This document shows positions 23,699 to 31,090 of a DNA stretch of 40,681 bases, piece by piece (within the stretch, counting starts at the first letter, position 1; every line of letters begins with the position of its first letter). The DNA is from a virus: the IMG/VR virus record IMGVR_UViG_3300034104_000271, positions 1-40,681 of that record, one strand, 5' to 3'. A model generated the notes under the pieces. That model was given only the letters and a program-made list of their open reading frames with translations, ran no database searches and was not told where the DNA came from. The position numbers were made by a program, and so were the translations under genes.

Positions 23699-25367
23699 CT
23701 AGAGGACACCTTAGCTTGAAGTATGTCCCTGCATCAATGATGCTTTGTTTAGCTGCTTTGCCTGCAAGTTCTGCAATGTCAGGATGGCATTCAAACTGCA
23801 TTTCATCATGAACATTAGCCACAAACTTCACAGTCCACTTGTTAGCCTTGATCTTGTCGTTAAACAACACCAAAGCCTTCTTCATCACTATCGCGCCTGC
23901 TCCTTGAAGTAGGCTGTTAAGTGCTGCATGTTCGGAGCGTACCCAAATCTTTCGACCATCAAGCCCCGGTACATAACCCTTGCCCGCATACTTAGAGACT
24001 CTATCACGTAGACTCTTGAGAGCGGGAGTCGCTTTAAGAAAGGCATCAATAAGTTTCTGTCCTTCTTTTGCCCCACCACCCACAATAGAACCAATCTTTG
24101 CTGGACCGGCACCGTACAAGAAAGCGTAGATGAACGTTTTTGCTTGGTCTCTCGTTTGTAACCCGGCTGCTTTCTGGTTCTTGGTGTGAATGTCGGTGCC
24201 GTCCTTAGAAGACCCTGAGACGACCGCTTTAACATAGTCTTCATCCTTCATGTAATGCGCCAACATACGAAGCTCAAGACCACTAGCATCACATCCCACA
24301 AGCACATTACCATCCTCCACTGTCCAGCACTCACGGCACTCATGCCCGTAGATGCTGCCAGAGTTAGGAATCTGTGCCATGTTAGGGCTGTGGTGCGTCA
24401 TACGGCCTGTCACAGCACCGTTAGTGATCACCCTACCGTGTACTCTGTTGTCTTCTCCTAGAGCCTCCATCCATGACTCAATCTGTGCTACACGCTTCTG
24501 GAGCATCAGATACTCTGCAATCATCTTGGCTTCAGGAAAGGACAACTTAGACAGCACCCCTTCATCGACAATAGGCTGTCCTGTCTCTGTGAAAGTCTCA
24601 GGCTTCCACCCAAGTTCTATCAGCTTTTCTCCGATCTGTTTTCTTGATCCTGGGTTGAACTCAACCAGTTTGGGTTTAAGAGACTTGCCAGTTTTCTCGG
24701 AGACTCTGGGGAGTTCATAGGCAGGCCAACGCTGCTGCATTGACTCATAAACCTCTGCCATTCTTCCTTTGATGTCAGCAAGTAGACTGGTCGAATACGG
24801 GATATCGAGTTTGAATCCATTACGTTCCTGCTGTGCTACGATGGCTGCTACTTGGTGTTCAAGCTCAATGCTTTCATCTGAGAACTCCTTCTTCTTTAGC
24901 TGGGTTGTAAGATGATTGTAGAGCAGTTCCGTTACTTCAACATCACCAACGCAATATTCAACAAGAAGATCATCAAAAGGATCATCAAAACACTCCCCAC
25001 GATAAAGTTGCTTACGGCCTGCCAGTTCTTCCCATCTGATCGCATAGTCAATCTTGTTCTTCCCTAGTGTCTTTCCCCATGCCTCTAGGCTGTGTCCGTG
25101 CTCTCTGCTCGGCTCTAGCAGTCTTGACGCTATCAAGGTGTCGAAGACTGTCTTCAAGCGTATCTTCGTCCCCCAGGTACGATTGAGGATCGGAGCATCG
25201 AACCCGATGATGTTTTGTCCGATAATCAATGTAGCGTCCTTTATATACGCCTGTAGGCTGCTTGCTTCCTTCCATATGTGTACTTTTCCAGTGTCGATGT
25301 CTTTAGTTACTACTAGGTGAATCTGCTTCGCTTTGCTGTTTGTCTCGATGTCGAGAACAATTCTCAT
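23655..25367 (-). CDS. Family A DNA polymerase with 3'-5' exonuclease (T7-like)
   Basis: A 570-aa replicative polymerase. Exonuclease residues: Asp6/Glu8 (LDIETNS), Asp58 (GQNIIGFDAPI) and Asp142 (EYCVGDVE). Polymerase motif A is CDASGLELR (Asp360), motif B RDQAKTFIYAFLYG (406-419), nearly identical to T7, and motif C VHDEMQ (519-524, Asp521). The residue equivalent to E. coli Phe762 is Tyr414, the T7-type state. Shorter than T7 gp5 (704 aa); no large thioredoxin-binding insertion is obvious. An ATG start with a weak ribosome site implies coupling to the overlapping gene upstream. Confidence 0.95.
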   Translation of the reverse strand: MRIVLDIETNSKAKQIHLVVTKDIDTGKVHIWKEASSLQAYIKDATLIIGQNIIGFDAPILNRTWGTKIRLKTVFDTLIASRLLEPSREHGHSLEAWGKTLGKNKIDYAIRWEELAGRKQLYRGECFDDPFDDLLVEYCVGDVEVTELLYNHLTTQLKKKEFSDESIELEHQVAAIVAQQERNGFKLDIPYSTSLLADIKGRMAEVYESMQQRWPAYELPRVSEKTGKSLKPKLVEFNPGSRKQIGEKLIELGWKPETFTETGQPIVDEGVLSKLSFPEAKMIAEYLMLQKRVAQIESWMEALGEDNRVHGRVITNGAVTGRMTHHSPNMAQIPNSGSIYGHECRECWTVEDGNVLVGCDASGLELRMLAHYMKDEDYVKAVVSGSSKDGTDIHTKNQKAAGLQTRDQAKTFIYAFLYGAGPAKIGSIVGGGAKEGQKLIDAFLKATPALKSLRDRVSKYAGKGYVPGLDGRKIWVRSEHAALNSLLQGAGAIVMKKALVLFNDKIKANKWTVKFVANVHDEMQFECHPDIAELAGKAAKQSIIDAGTYFKLRCPLDGEYKVGRSWRDTH

Positions 25368-25482
25368 ATGCTTCTTTCAACTGCTCATACTGGTGGATCA
25401 ATAGCTGATACTTGTGTTGAAGATCATCATACTTTCCTTGTAGCTCCCACACCCTTCCAATCAACTGTTCAAGGTTGATCAT
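25303..25482 (-). CDS. 59-aa coiled-coil protein overlapping the polymerase start
   Basis: An ORF with AGGAG upstream of ATG 25482. It starts inside the end of the 131-aa gene and runs 65 bases into the polymerase gene in another frame. Residues 1-40 show leucine/tyrosine heptads (MINLEQLIGRVWELQGKYDD, then HKYQLLIHQYEQL), a short coiled coil; the tail is polar. A good ribosome site and continuous layout support translation, but the long overlap lowers certainty. It may mainly couple translation to the polymerase. Confidence 0.5.
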   Translation of the reverse strand: MINLEQLIGRVWELQGKYDDLQHKYQLLIHQYEQLKEAYENCSRHRDKQQSEADSPSSN

Positions 25483-25864
25483 GGTTCTTGCTCCTTAAAG
25501 CGGCCTCAGCAAAGTACACACCCTTCCTGAATGACCAACTGCAAACATCTTCGGTCGGCAGTTGATCTAGCCCGTCGTTGATTTCCCACTCTTTCAGCCC
25601 TCGCCACTCGCGGCGGGGTGGGTGGGTGTAGAGGGGAATTCGCCCTTGTGACTCATCCGCGTAGATTTCGGCGTACCCGTAGAACCCCAGCGTCAATCCC
25701 TGCAAATTCTTGGGGTTGATCCACGCCGCAGGAGCCTGCTCCGGCTGATCCAGCGCGGCGCGGAGGGCTGCTTCTGCATCACAAGGCTGTTCGCAACCAA
25801 TCTCGCGGCGGTATCCGCGCAGGGACTTCAGCGCCTGCTGGGCAGCTTCGCGTAGTGTGGTCAT
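25469..25864 (-). CDS. GC-rich accessory protein of Burkholderiales-phage type
   Basis: A 131-aa protein. The N-terminal MTTLREAAQQALKSL, the DAEAALRAAL segment, the PLYTHPPRREWRGL stretch and the C-terminal EINDGLDQL pattern are familiar from poorly characterised proteins common in phages and prophages of Burkholderiales (recognition from memory). GC content and codon use are clearly higher than in the flanking polymerase and helicase genes. Probably a recently acquired cargo gene; function unknown. Confidence 0.7.
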   Translation of the reverse strand: MTTLREAAQQALKSLRGYRREIGCEQPCDAEAALRAALDQPEQAPAAWINPKNLQGLTLGFYGYAEIYADESQGRIPLYTHPPRREWRGLKEWEINDGLDQLPTEDVCSWSFRKGVYFAEAALRSKNHDQP

Positions 25865-26085
25865 GCTTGCCCCCTTGCGCGGATGGCGTTAGCGCAAGCC
25901 TCCCGCGTGTCCTGGCGACTCGTTTTGATAGGGGCGTCCAGTGCAGCCAAAGTACACTCCTCCCGCTCGGCAGCGGCAATAAGAATAGCAAAACGCAGCA
26001 ACCTATCAGCCCAAACCGAACCATAGTGCTGAGTATCAAGGCAGTCGGCTTCATGCGCCATGCGAAGGATATCTAGTCTGTTCAC
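25861..26085 (-). CDS. GC-rich small accessory protein
   Basis: A 74-aa protein starting at GTG 26085 with GAGGAG upstream, its start overlapping the helicase stop. The order MNRLDILRMAHEAD...LLRFAILIAAAEREECTLAAL is another pattern common in Burkholderiales phages. Together with the neighbouring 131-aa gene it forms a compositional island within the replication operon. Helical; function unknown. Confidence 0.68.
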   Translation of the reverse strand: MNRLDILRMAHEADCLDTQHYGSVWADRLLRFAILIAAAEREECTLAALDAPIKTSRQDTREACANAIRARGQA

Positions 26086-27692
26086 AATGTCTCCTCTTCA
26101 ACTTCACACATTCTACCGGTTTCTGTATCGAAACGCAAGTGACATGCAGGACCAGTGTAGCCATTGAATCTATTCTTAGCTACCGCAACCTTAGTCGTAT
26201 GCCTTTCTGATTCATTCTCTGCCATGCTGTTACGCTCCAATGTAATCACAGCGTCCGACAACTGAGCAATAGCACCAGAGCCTCGCAACTGTGACAACGA
26301 CACAGATTGTCCGTCTTCGTGTCCTGCATTGCCTTGGGGCCTGCGAAGGTGGGACACACAGAATAGTGTGATCTCTAGTTCCTGCACCAGAGTCCTCAGC
26401 TTCGTCATCAAGTTGTCAATGGCTTTACGCTCATCTCCAAGATCCTGACCTGAAATGACAATAGAGATATGATCCAGAAACACAACGCGGCAATCAAGAG
26501 CTTTTGCCATGTATCGTATCCGATTAAGAATGTTATCAATATCCGTTGATCCAAAATGATCAAAAAGAAAAACCCTGCCAGTACCAAGAGTAGCATCGAA
26601 AGAATCATGGAGTTCCTTGTCAGTCACTGGTGTGTCCGGTAAGTGTAGCATCTTGTTAGCATGCACTGACATGATACTACGTGCAGTCTTGCGTATAGAT
26701 TCTTCCAAGAACATCGCACCTACACGGAAGTTTGTTGATTTAAGTAGATGGTACAGAATCTCTCGAAGGAACTGACTCTTACCCAGCCCTGACCCAGCAG
26801 TGACTGTGATCAGTTCTGCTGAGCGGATACCGTACAAGAGCTTATTCAGGCCTTTCCAGGGATACTGTGCATCTGCTGGCTTTTCTGGTTTACTAACGTC
26901 TTCCCAGAGATCGGCAGCATTAACGATACCATCAGGGATGTAGGTTTCTGCCCTCCACCATTCATTGACGAACTCTTTACCAGCCCCAGCAACCAAGTAA
27001 TCACACGCATCTTTGTACCCTGTCAAGTGTTTAACGATCTTGGCTTTGGTGCCAAACAACTCTGCAACTTCCCTTGCAGCTTTCTTTCCAGGCTCATCAG
27101 CATCAAAGCAGATAACCACTGTCTCGAAGGTGTTCAGCCACTCAAAGTGTGCCTTGCAGTCCTTTAATGCAGCCTGAGCGCCATTCCTGATGCTCACTGA
27201 AGGCCACTGTGACCCTGTGAGCTGAAAGCCTGCCAGAGCGTCTAGTTCTCCTTCATAGATGGTTACGTACTTACCACCAGAGTGAAATAAATGTTGTCCA
27301 AACAGGCTAGAATTAACGAAATTTCCAGTAATTGAGAATTTTTTATCTGCTACATGCCTAGTCTTATAAGAAGATAGGGTTCCTTCGGTGTCATAGTAGG
27401 GATAGAAGTGTCTGGTGTCGTCTTGCTTGACTCCAAACTTCTCGCAGGTAGCCCTACTGATGCCCCTGTCACTGATTGCTTTGTAATCTCCTGGGATGTC
27501 CATGATCGTCTTTGCGTTGATACTTCGTGCAGCCTGTGTGTTGTAACGACAAATATCATCGAACTTTAGTTCGAATTCTTGCTTAGTTGTTCCACACTTG
27601 AAGCAATGGAAGTGTCCATCATCATAGATTGCACCAGCGTCAGAGCTACCGCAGTAACTGCACGACACATGACGCAAGAATTTAGAGGTCAT
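26082..27692 (-). CDS. Primase-helicase (T7 gp4-like)
   Basis: A 536-aa bifunctional replication protein. The zinc-binding primase domain has Cys11, Cys14, Cys30 and Cys33. TOPRIM motifs are YEGELDALAG (Glu147, Asp151) and CFDADEPG (Asp197, Asp199). The RecA-fold hexameric helicase follows with Walker A GSGLGKS (300-306), Walker B VVFLDH (403-408), a VSHLRRP switch and an arginine-bearing QLRGSGAIAQLSD end. Length and order match T7 gp4 (566 aa). It would unwind DNA and make primers for the polymerase encoded downstream. Confidence 0.95.
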   Translation of the reverse strand: MTSKFLRHVSCSYCGSSDAGAIYDDGHFHCFKCGTTKQEFELKFDDICRYNTQAARSINAKTIMDIPGDYKAISDRGISRATCEKFGVKQDDTRHFYPYYDTEGTLSSYKTRHVADKKFSITGNFVNSSLFGQHLFHSGGKYVTIYEGELDALAGFQLTGSQWPSVSIRNGAQAALKDCKAHFEWLNTFETVVICFDADEPGKKAAREVAELFGTKAKIVKHLTGYKDACDYLVAGAGKEFVNEWWRAETYIPDGIVNAADLWEDVSKPEKPADAQYPWKGLNKLLYGIRSAELITVTAGSGLGKSQFLREILYHLLKSTNFRVGAMFLEESIRKTARSIMSVHANKMLHLPDTPVTDKELHDSFDATLGTGRVFLFDHFGSTDIDNILNRIRYMAKALDCRVVFLDHISIVISGQDLGDERKAIDNLMTKLRTLVQELEITLFCVSHLRRPQGNAGHEDGQSVSLSQLRGSGAIAQLSDAVITLERNSMAENESERHTTKVAVAKNRFNGYTGPACHLRFDTETGRMCEVEEETL

Positions 27693-27895
27693 TCGTAGTC
27701 CAAAACAACACTTAAACGAAACTTGATGTCTTCCAGAATATCCAATGGAGATTCAACTTCAGGGTTATTGTACTTTAGATATCTCCTTATGCCTTCATGG
27801 CAATCAAGAATTAAACTGTGCATCTCTGCTGCTTTAGTTGCGAGATTGAATGCATGTTGATCATCTGGAAGGTCGAACTCTAACGTGGCTTTCAT
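27689..27895 (-). CDS. 68-aa hypothetical protein
   Basis: A small acidic protein, MKATLEFDLPDDQHAFNLA at the start, then an aromatic helix (SLILDCHEGIRRYLKY). The beginning resembles a family of short phage proteins whose members start with a strand plus LPDD/E. It overlaps the primase-helicase start by four bases. Unknown function. Confidence 0.65.
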   Translation of the reverse strand: MKATLEFDLPDDQHAFNLATKAAEMHSLILDCHEGIRRYLKYNNPEVESPLDILEDIKFRLSVVLDYE

Positions 27896-28131
27896 GAGTT
27901 GCTCCTAAGTTCCTGCAATGCTACAGCCTTGATCCAATTGTAGTAGTAGTCAGACAAGAATTCTGTCATATCCACACCATTGACATTGATTGCTTCGACA
28001 TCAAACTCTTCAGGCTCTGATGGCTCCCAAGTGTCAGGATGCCCATGAGAGCGTCCAGGGACGTAACGCTCATAGCATCCGACAACCTCAAAGCCTGTGT
28101 CCTCAAGGGTAACCAGTACATTAAACTTCAC
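27892..28131 (-). CDS. 79-aa hypothetical protein, GTG start
   Basis: Starts with GTG at 28131 overlapping the previous TGA. Contains an FNVLVTLEDTGFEVVGCYER strand-rich part and an acidic middle (EPSEPEEFDVEAINVNG). This motif layout recurs in small early proteins of T7-like phages, with no known function. Confidence 0.62.
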   Translation of the reverse strand: MKFNVLVTLEDTGFEVVGCYERYVPGRSHGHPDTWEPSEPEEFDVEAINVNGVDMTEFLSDYYYNWIKAVALQELRSNS

Positions 28132-28301
28132 AATAGAGCCTCTTCAAGTGATTCTAGGTATTGTTTCTGGGTTTGTTTGGGTGCTTTATTGATAACTAAC
28201 TTTCCTTTATCAAAGTCAGTGTAGACATAGAAGGGCCAATTAGGTCGATACTTGATTGTCTTTGGTTCGACAAGGGTGTCTAAGATGTTTGTATTATTCA
28301 T
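28128..28301 (-). CDS. 57-aa hypothetical protein
   Basis: An ORF beginning MNNTNILDTLVEPKTIKYRP with a basic centre and a C-terminal helix (QKQYLESLEEALL). Its stop overlaps the next GTG and its start overlaps the end of the 66-aa gene, fitting the gapless packing of this early operon. No recognised family. Confidence 0.6.
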   Translation of the reverse strand: MNNTNILDTLVEPKTIKYRPNWPFYVYTDFDKGKLVINKAPKQTQKQYLESLEEALL

Positions 28302-28494
28302 GTCCGTTAACCCTGTTCAAAGCCTCATCAATGCGGGCTTTAACATGATCCCAACCATGCTCGACAATAAGGTCTGCAACCTCGTTATAGATACCCCAGA
28401 AGTAACAATCCTTCATCATCTGATTACATTCATTGATATATTCCTGAGAAGATACAAAAGAATCGTCAATAAGATCATAGTCAGACACAATCAA
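28294..28494 (-). CDS. 66-aa acidic hypothetical protein, non-ATG start
   Basis: AGGAG precedes a TTG (28494) and an in-frame GTG (28488); either may be the start. The protein is acidic with many aromatic residues (SDYDLIDDSF, DCYFWGIYNEV) and a helical end. Small acidic early proteins of phages often bind host enzymes, but nothing here identifies a target. Downstream of an AT-rich palindrome. Confidence 0.55.
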   Translation of the reverse strand: MIVSDYDLIDDSFVSSQEYINECNQMMKDCYFWGIYNEVADLIVEHGWDHVKARIDEALNRVNGHE

Positions 28495-28545
28495 TCTCCT
28501 TAAAAGACATTAAAGAATCTTTTATTATAGTATATATACATTAAA

Positions 28546-28565
28546 ATATACATTAATGTATATTA
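28546..28565. repeat. Perfect 20-bp AT-rich palindrome
   Basis: AATATACATTAATGTATATT is its own reverse complement and sits in the short gap between two leftward genes, with other TATA-rich sequence around it. It may be an operator, a cruciform/unwinding site or a weak transcription stop. On the minus strand TATAAT-like hexamers lie nearby but no convincing -35 element. Confidence 0.7.
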
Positions 28566-28572
28566 TACTTAT

Positions 28573-28812
28573 TTATTCATCGAAGTAGGCATCAATGTAA
28601 GCATCATTGTACTCTATAGAATATAGGTTGTCAAGGTCTGGTGTGGTGTCTTCACAACACTCAAGATCACCGCGTGTCTTCACTGGGATGTCTGCATCCT
28701 GGCTCACTTCATCAAAGCAAACATTGCACAGATCAAGGAAAGCGTTAGTAAGAGCATGACGGCGGGTTGACTCAAAGTCGGATAGAGCACGATTGCAGCA
28801 GGCGCAACGAAT
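28573..28812 (-). CDS. Zinc-ribbon protein with apparent ATT start, downstream of HNH gene
   Basis: A 79-aa frame (I)RCACCNRALSDFESTRRHA with Cys pairs C-x2-C and LCNVC, then an acidic tail. Related small phage proteins normally begin Met-x-C-x2-C-x-x-x-LSDFE, so the initiating codon here should be at 28810-28812, where the sequence reads ATT. GAGGAA lies seven bases before it. The frame is open back to the HNH gene's TAA, with no ATG, GTG or TTG upstream. Either ATT is used, the start was damaged when the HNH gene arrived, or there is a sequencing error. Confidence 0.65.
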   Translation of the reverse strand: MRCACCNRALSDFESTRRHALTNAFLDLCNVCFDEVSQDADIPVKTRGDLECCEDTTPDLDNLYSIEYNDAYIDAYFDE

Positions 28813-28830
28813 TTTGGGTTCCTCTCTTTC

Positions 28831-29292
28831 TTATTTCCAGATTTTGAAATTAACAACCCGACATATTTGGGCTGGGCTTTGGTTATATTTGACGATAAGT
28901 TGTTGCTGAGTCATTCCGTTTTTGTAGTCTTCTCGTATAGCGTTTACTTTTTCCCTGTCCAAGTGATTATGTCCAGGGGTTCTAATAATAACTTGCCTAC
29001 CTTTTGCAACTTTATCTCTCGCATTATCCAAAGCCGTCCCAGCAAATAAGTGCCGTGGATTAACGCATGAGGGATTGTCGCAAGTATGGCAAACAAACAA
29101 TCCTTTATCTAACGAACCTTTAAAATACTCGTAAGAGTATCTATGTGCCTTTACCATCTTCCATTTTCCATTAACTAGTCTCCTAAAATGCCCATATCCT
29201 CCCCTGTATTTAGCAGCTTGCCATTCCCAGCATCCATCGATGTCCTCAGACTTCTGCACTTTCTCTATAAACCTATCGAATTCTTTACGCAT
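28831..29292 (-). CDS. Free-standing HNH homing endonuclease
   Basis: A 153-aa protein starting at ATG 29292 after TTGGAG; an in-frame TTG at 29304 is less likely. The N-terminal [20 protein letters not shown] and the core [12 protein letters not shown]...[20 protein letters not shown] form an HNH_3-type nuclease with paired Cys zinc ligands. The C-terminal [20 protein letters not shown] is a helix-turn-helix specificity module. Such genes spread by cutting alleles lacking them. No intron is evident around it. A dedicated promoter lies upstream. Confidence 0.9.
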   Translation of the reverse strand: MRKEFDRFIEKVQKSEDIDGCWEWQAAKYRGGYGHFRRLVNGKWKMVKAHRYSYEYFKGSLDKGLFVCHTCDNPSCVNPRHLFAGTALDNARDKVAKGRQVIIRTPGHNHLDREKVNAIREDYKNGMTQQQLIVKYNQSPAQICRVVNFKIWK

Positions 29293-29319
29293 GGTAGTCT
29301 CCAACTGTTGAAAACACCT

Positions 29320-29348
29320 ATTGTATCATATGACGCACAGAAATGCAA
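29320..29348 (-). promoter_or_regulatory. Sigma70-like promoter for the HNH gene
   Basis: On the minus strand, TTGCAT (29343-29348), a 17-bp spacer and TACAAT (29320-29325), preceded by TG one base upstream (extended -10). Predicted start is near 29313, about 20 bases before the HNH start codon. Confidence 0.75.
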
Positions 29349-29351
29349 GCG

Positions 29352-29371
29352 ACTTTACATTACTTTACATT
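29352..29371. repeat. Tandem 10-bp repeat upstream of the HNH promoter
   Basis: ACTTTACATT occurs twice back to back, one helical turn each, just upstream of the HNH -35 element. The TTACATT core also appears in the inverted repeat at 32238-32257. Could be an operator or a remnant of the insertion boundary. Confidence 0.6.
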
Positions 29372-29382
29372 GATCTAAGGGA

Positions 29383-29625
29383 CTAGGCTACCTCTCCGTA
29401 GTTGATGAAATTGTTTCGATCGATCCTAGAGGGTTCTAGGGGCCTTCTAGGCACATCGGCGAGTTGGTGCAAAGCATGCTCAAGCAAGTCTAGAGACCTT
29501 AGCGGGATTCCATGCTTGAGTTCGAGCATTGCAGCATTGATAGTCCTTGCAGCATTGTTGCAGATGTGTTGTAAAATAACAACAGTGTCCTCTAGTTCTT
29601 TTCGCGACATTCCGTATGGACTCAT
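29383..29625 (-). CDS. 80-aa helical hypothetical protein
   Basis: Two predicted helices (SRKELEDTVVILQHICNNAARTI and LRSLDLLEHALHQLADV) followed by a basic Pro/Arg segment. ATGA overlap with the preceding gene. The pattern of Leu and His resembles small regulatory or anti-host proteins, with no identifiable family. Confidence 0.58.
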   Translation of the reverse strand: MSPYGMSRKELEDTVVILQHICNNAARTINAAMLELKHGIPLRSLDLLEHALHQLADVPRRPLEPSRIDRNNFINYGEVA

Positions 29626-29768
29626 GATGGTACTTTCTTAACGACAAACAAACCCATAGAGTTGCCTTCGTGGTCTAGGTCATTAACCCATGCCCAGAAC
29701 TTAGCGTCAACTCTATCAAGAAACCTAGCAGCAATTACTCCGCTTGATTTGAAATATACTCCGTACAT
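29622..29768 (-). CDS. 48-aa hypothetical protein
   Basis: A small ORF with a strong GGAGG ribosome site that lies inside the end of the upstream gene, and an ATGA overlap downstream. Sequence begins MYGVYFKSSGVIAARFLDRV and ends with a strand-like GLFVVKKVPS. Unknown function; translation is well supported by signals. Confidence 0.6.
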   Translation of the reverse strand: MYGVYFKSSGVIAARFLDRVDAKFWAWVNDLDHEGNSMGLFVVKKVPS

Positions 29769-29918
29769 TTAATCCTCCAAGTGATTATCTGAAACGATTT
29801 GAGATACTAGATATTGTTCCTCCTCAAGTATATCAATGGATCGAATATACTCCATAGATGATAGTTCTCGATTATCTGCTTCGAATGATAGTGCTAGTCT
29901 TTCGATTATGTTATGCAT
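29769..29918 (-). CDS. 49-aa acidic hypothetical protein
   Basis: A helical, Glu/Leu/Ser-rich ORF (MHNIIERLALSFEADNRELS at the start). Its final codons LED carry the GGAGG ribosome site of the next gene. The ribosome site of its own ATG is weak (AAGGC). Function unknown. Confidence 0.5.
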   Translation of the reverse strand: MHNIIERLALSFEADNRELSSMEYIRSIDILEEEQYLVSQIVSDNHLED

Positions 29919-29926
29919 AATATGCC

Positions 29927-30250
29927 TTAGAACTGTTGGAATACGATAGTGTCTTTAGTCTTGCCCAGGATCATAGAATGATACTCAAGATGATCAATAG
30001 CAACTGTCTCAGCGTCATCGGCATCAGGATCGAAGTCGATACTGTAGGCTTCAATGATCTCCTCCGGAGTCATCTCTACGTAGTCGCAACAGATAGCGAC
30101 TACATCAAGCTCCACGGCTGAGCCGGTAGAGTCTTCGTACTCCTCAAGGTATTCAAAGATGACGCGCAGTCCATCGTAACTGAACTGGTCACGGCGACCA
30201 TGAGAACGGAAGGCGTCACGGAAGTCTGAGAGGGTTACACGAGTGAACAT
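29927..30250 (-). CDS. Conserved acidic early phage protein
   Basis: A 107-aa protein with the pattern MFTRVTLSDFRDAF...RRDQFSYDGLRVIFEYLEEYE and LDVVAICCDYVEMTPEEI, seen widely in small early proteins of lytic phages of Proteobacteria and cyanobacteria. No biochemical function is established that I can name. Very acidic, which would suit a DNA-mimic or inhibitor role (speculation). Preceded by a structured intergenic hairpin. Confidence 0.7.
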   Translation of the reverse strand: MFTRVTLSDFRDAFRSHGRRDQFSYDGLRVIFEYLEEYEDSTGSAVELDVVAICCDYVEMTPEEIIEAYSIDFDPDADDAETVAIDHLEYHSMILGKTKDTIVFQQF

Positions 30251-30280
30251 GATGAAAGGCTCCGGTTAAGTGCAAGGTGC

Positions 30281-30319
30281 ACATTTTAGAGCACTATCGT
30301 CCGACAATGCTCTAAGTGT
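30281..30319 (-). ncRNA. Structured intergenic hairpin, copy A
   Basis: Inverted repeat TTAGAGCA (30286-30293)/TGCTCTAA (30308-30315) with a 14-base loop and a possible outer ACA/TGT pair. On the plus strand it is followed by GTGTAAACCC. The same architecture with different but complementary stem bases occurs at 31334-31373. No T-run follows on either strand, so it is more likely an mRNA processing or stability element than a terminator. Confidence 0.6.
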
Positions 30320-30329
30320 AAACCCTTAG

Positions 30330-30980
30330 TCAAGCTTTAGACAATTTGATTGTGATAATTTTCTTCATGCCCTTGCCATGTGCAGGATAGGCAATCACGG
30401 GTACAGACTTATCATAGCATGCTCTGCACCCATTACACTTACCGTCATTTTCATATGCTCTGCACAATGTAGCCCCTTCAGGGACGACAGCAGCATCAGG
30501 GACGATGGTAGACCCGTGAAGGCCTGCATAGTAGTCTCCCATGATGCTGTCAGAGGAGAAACGCACGGACACATTGTCTAGTGCTTTCATGCTGTCAATG
30601 ATGGCCTTGAACTTAGCGAACTTAGCCATGCGGGTAGGTAGCCAATGCTTAACCCATGGAGTCCGAACCATAACAGCATGGATCTTCTCTGCCAATTCTA
30701 GACTATACATATCGCCAGAATCGAACCACCGAAAGTATCGGTCTGAGTCTAATTGCTTGACCATATCGTCAACCCATGAGTCTCGTTTCCAATCCTTTTT
30801 GTTCTCAATACGTGGAGCCTTGACGTTAGGATAACGATAGTTCCCTGTGGTGGCATAACAACCCTTGCAGGCATCGACCAAGCCCCCATCGTCTGCAATG
30901 GACCCTGGACAGGTCTCAAGGGCTTGCAGGGACCATGAACGAATGCCGTCAAGTTTCGAGGTAACAGAGATGCGGACCAT
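30330..30980 (-). CDS. GP88-like Cys-rich phage protein
   Basis: A 216-aa protein from ATG 30980, chosen because GAGGAG lies eight bases upstream; the GTG nine bases earlier is less likely. It contains CKGCYATTGNYRYPNVKAPR, RWFDSGDMYSLELAEKI, a WLPTRM segment and a C-terminal C-x2-C-x2-C cluster (CNGCRAC). This matches the phage gene product 88 family. The Cys clusters suggest a metal or iron-sulphur centre; the biochemical role is unknown. Confidence 0.78.
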   Translation of the reverse strand: MVRISVTSKLDGIRSWSLQALETCPGSIADDGGLVDACKGCYATTGNYRYPNVKAPRIENKKDWKRDSWVDDMVKQLDSDRYFRWFDSGDMYSLELAEKIHAVMVRTPWVKHWLPTRMAKFAKFKAIIDSMKALDNVSVRFSSDSIMGDYYAGLHGSTIVPDAAVVPEGATLCRAYENDGKCNGCRACYDKSVPVIAYPAHGKGMKKIITIKLSKA

Positions 30981-30992
30981 TGGAAACACTCC

Positions 30993-31079
30993 TCAGATGT
31001 AAGCAGCAATCAAGAGACCCAGGGCGACACCATAGGCCACGGCAAAAACACAATCAGCAAGGGTGAAGGCTTTGTTCAT
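30993..31079 (-). CDS. 28-aa single-pass membrane peptide
   Basis: ATG 31079 is preceded by GAGGAG. The peptide has a short polar start (MNKAFTLADC) and one continuous hydrophobic segment to the end. Its initiation context GGAGAACTAACATG is identical to that of the gene upstream. Very short but with excellent translation signals; may act on the host membrane. Confidence 0.6.
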   Translation of the reverse strand: MNKAFTLADCVFAVAYGVALGLLIAAYI

Positions 31080-31090
31080 GTTAGTTCTCC

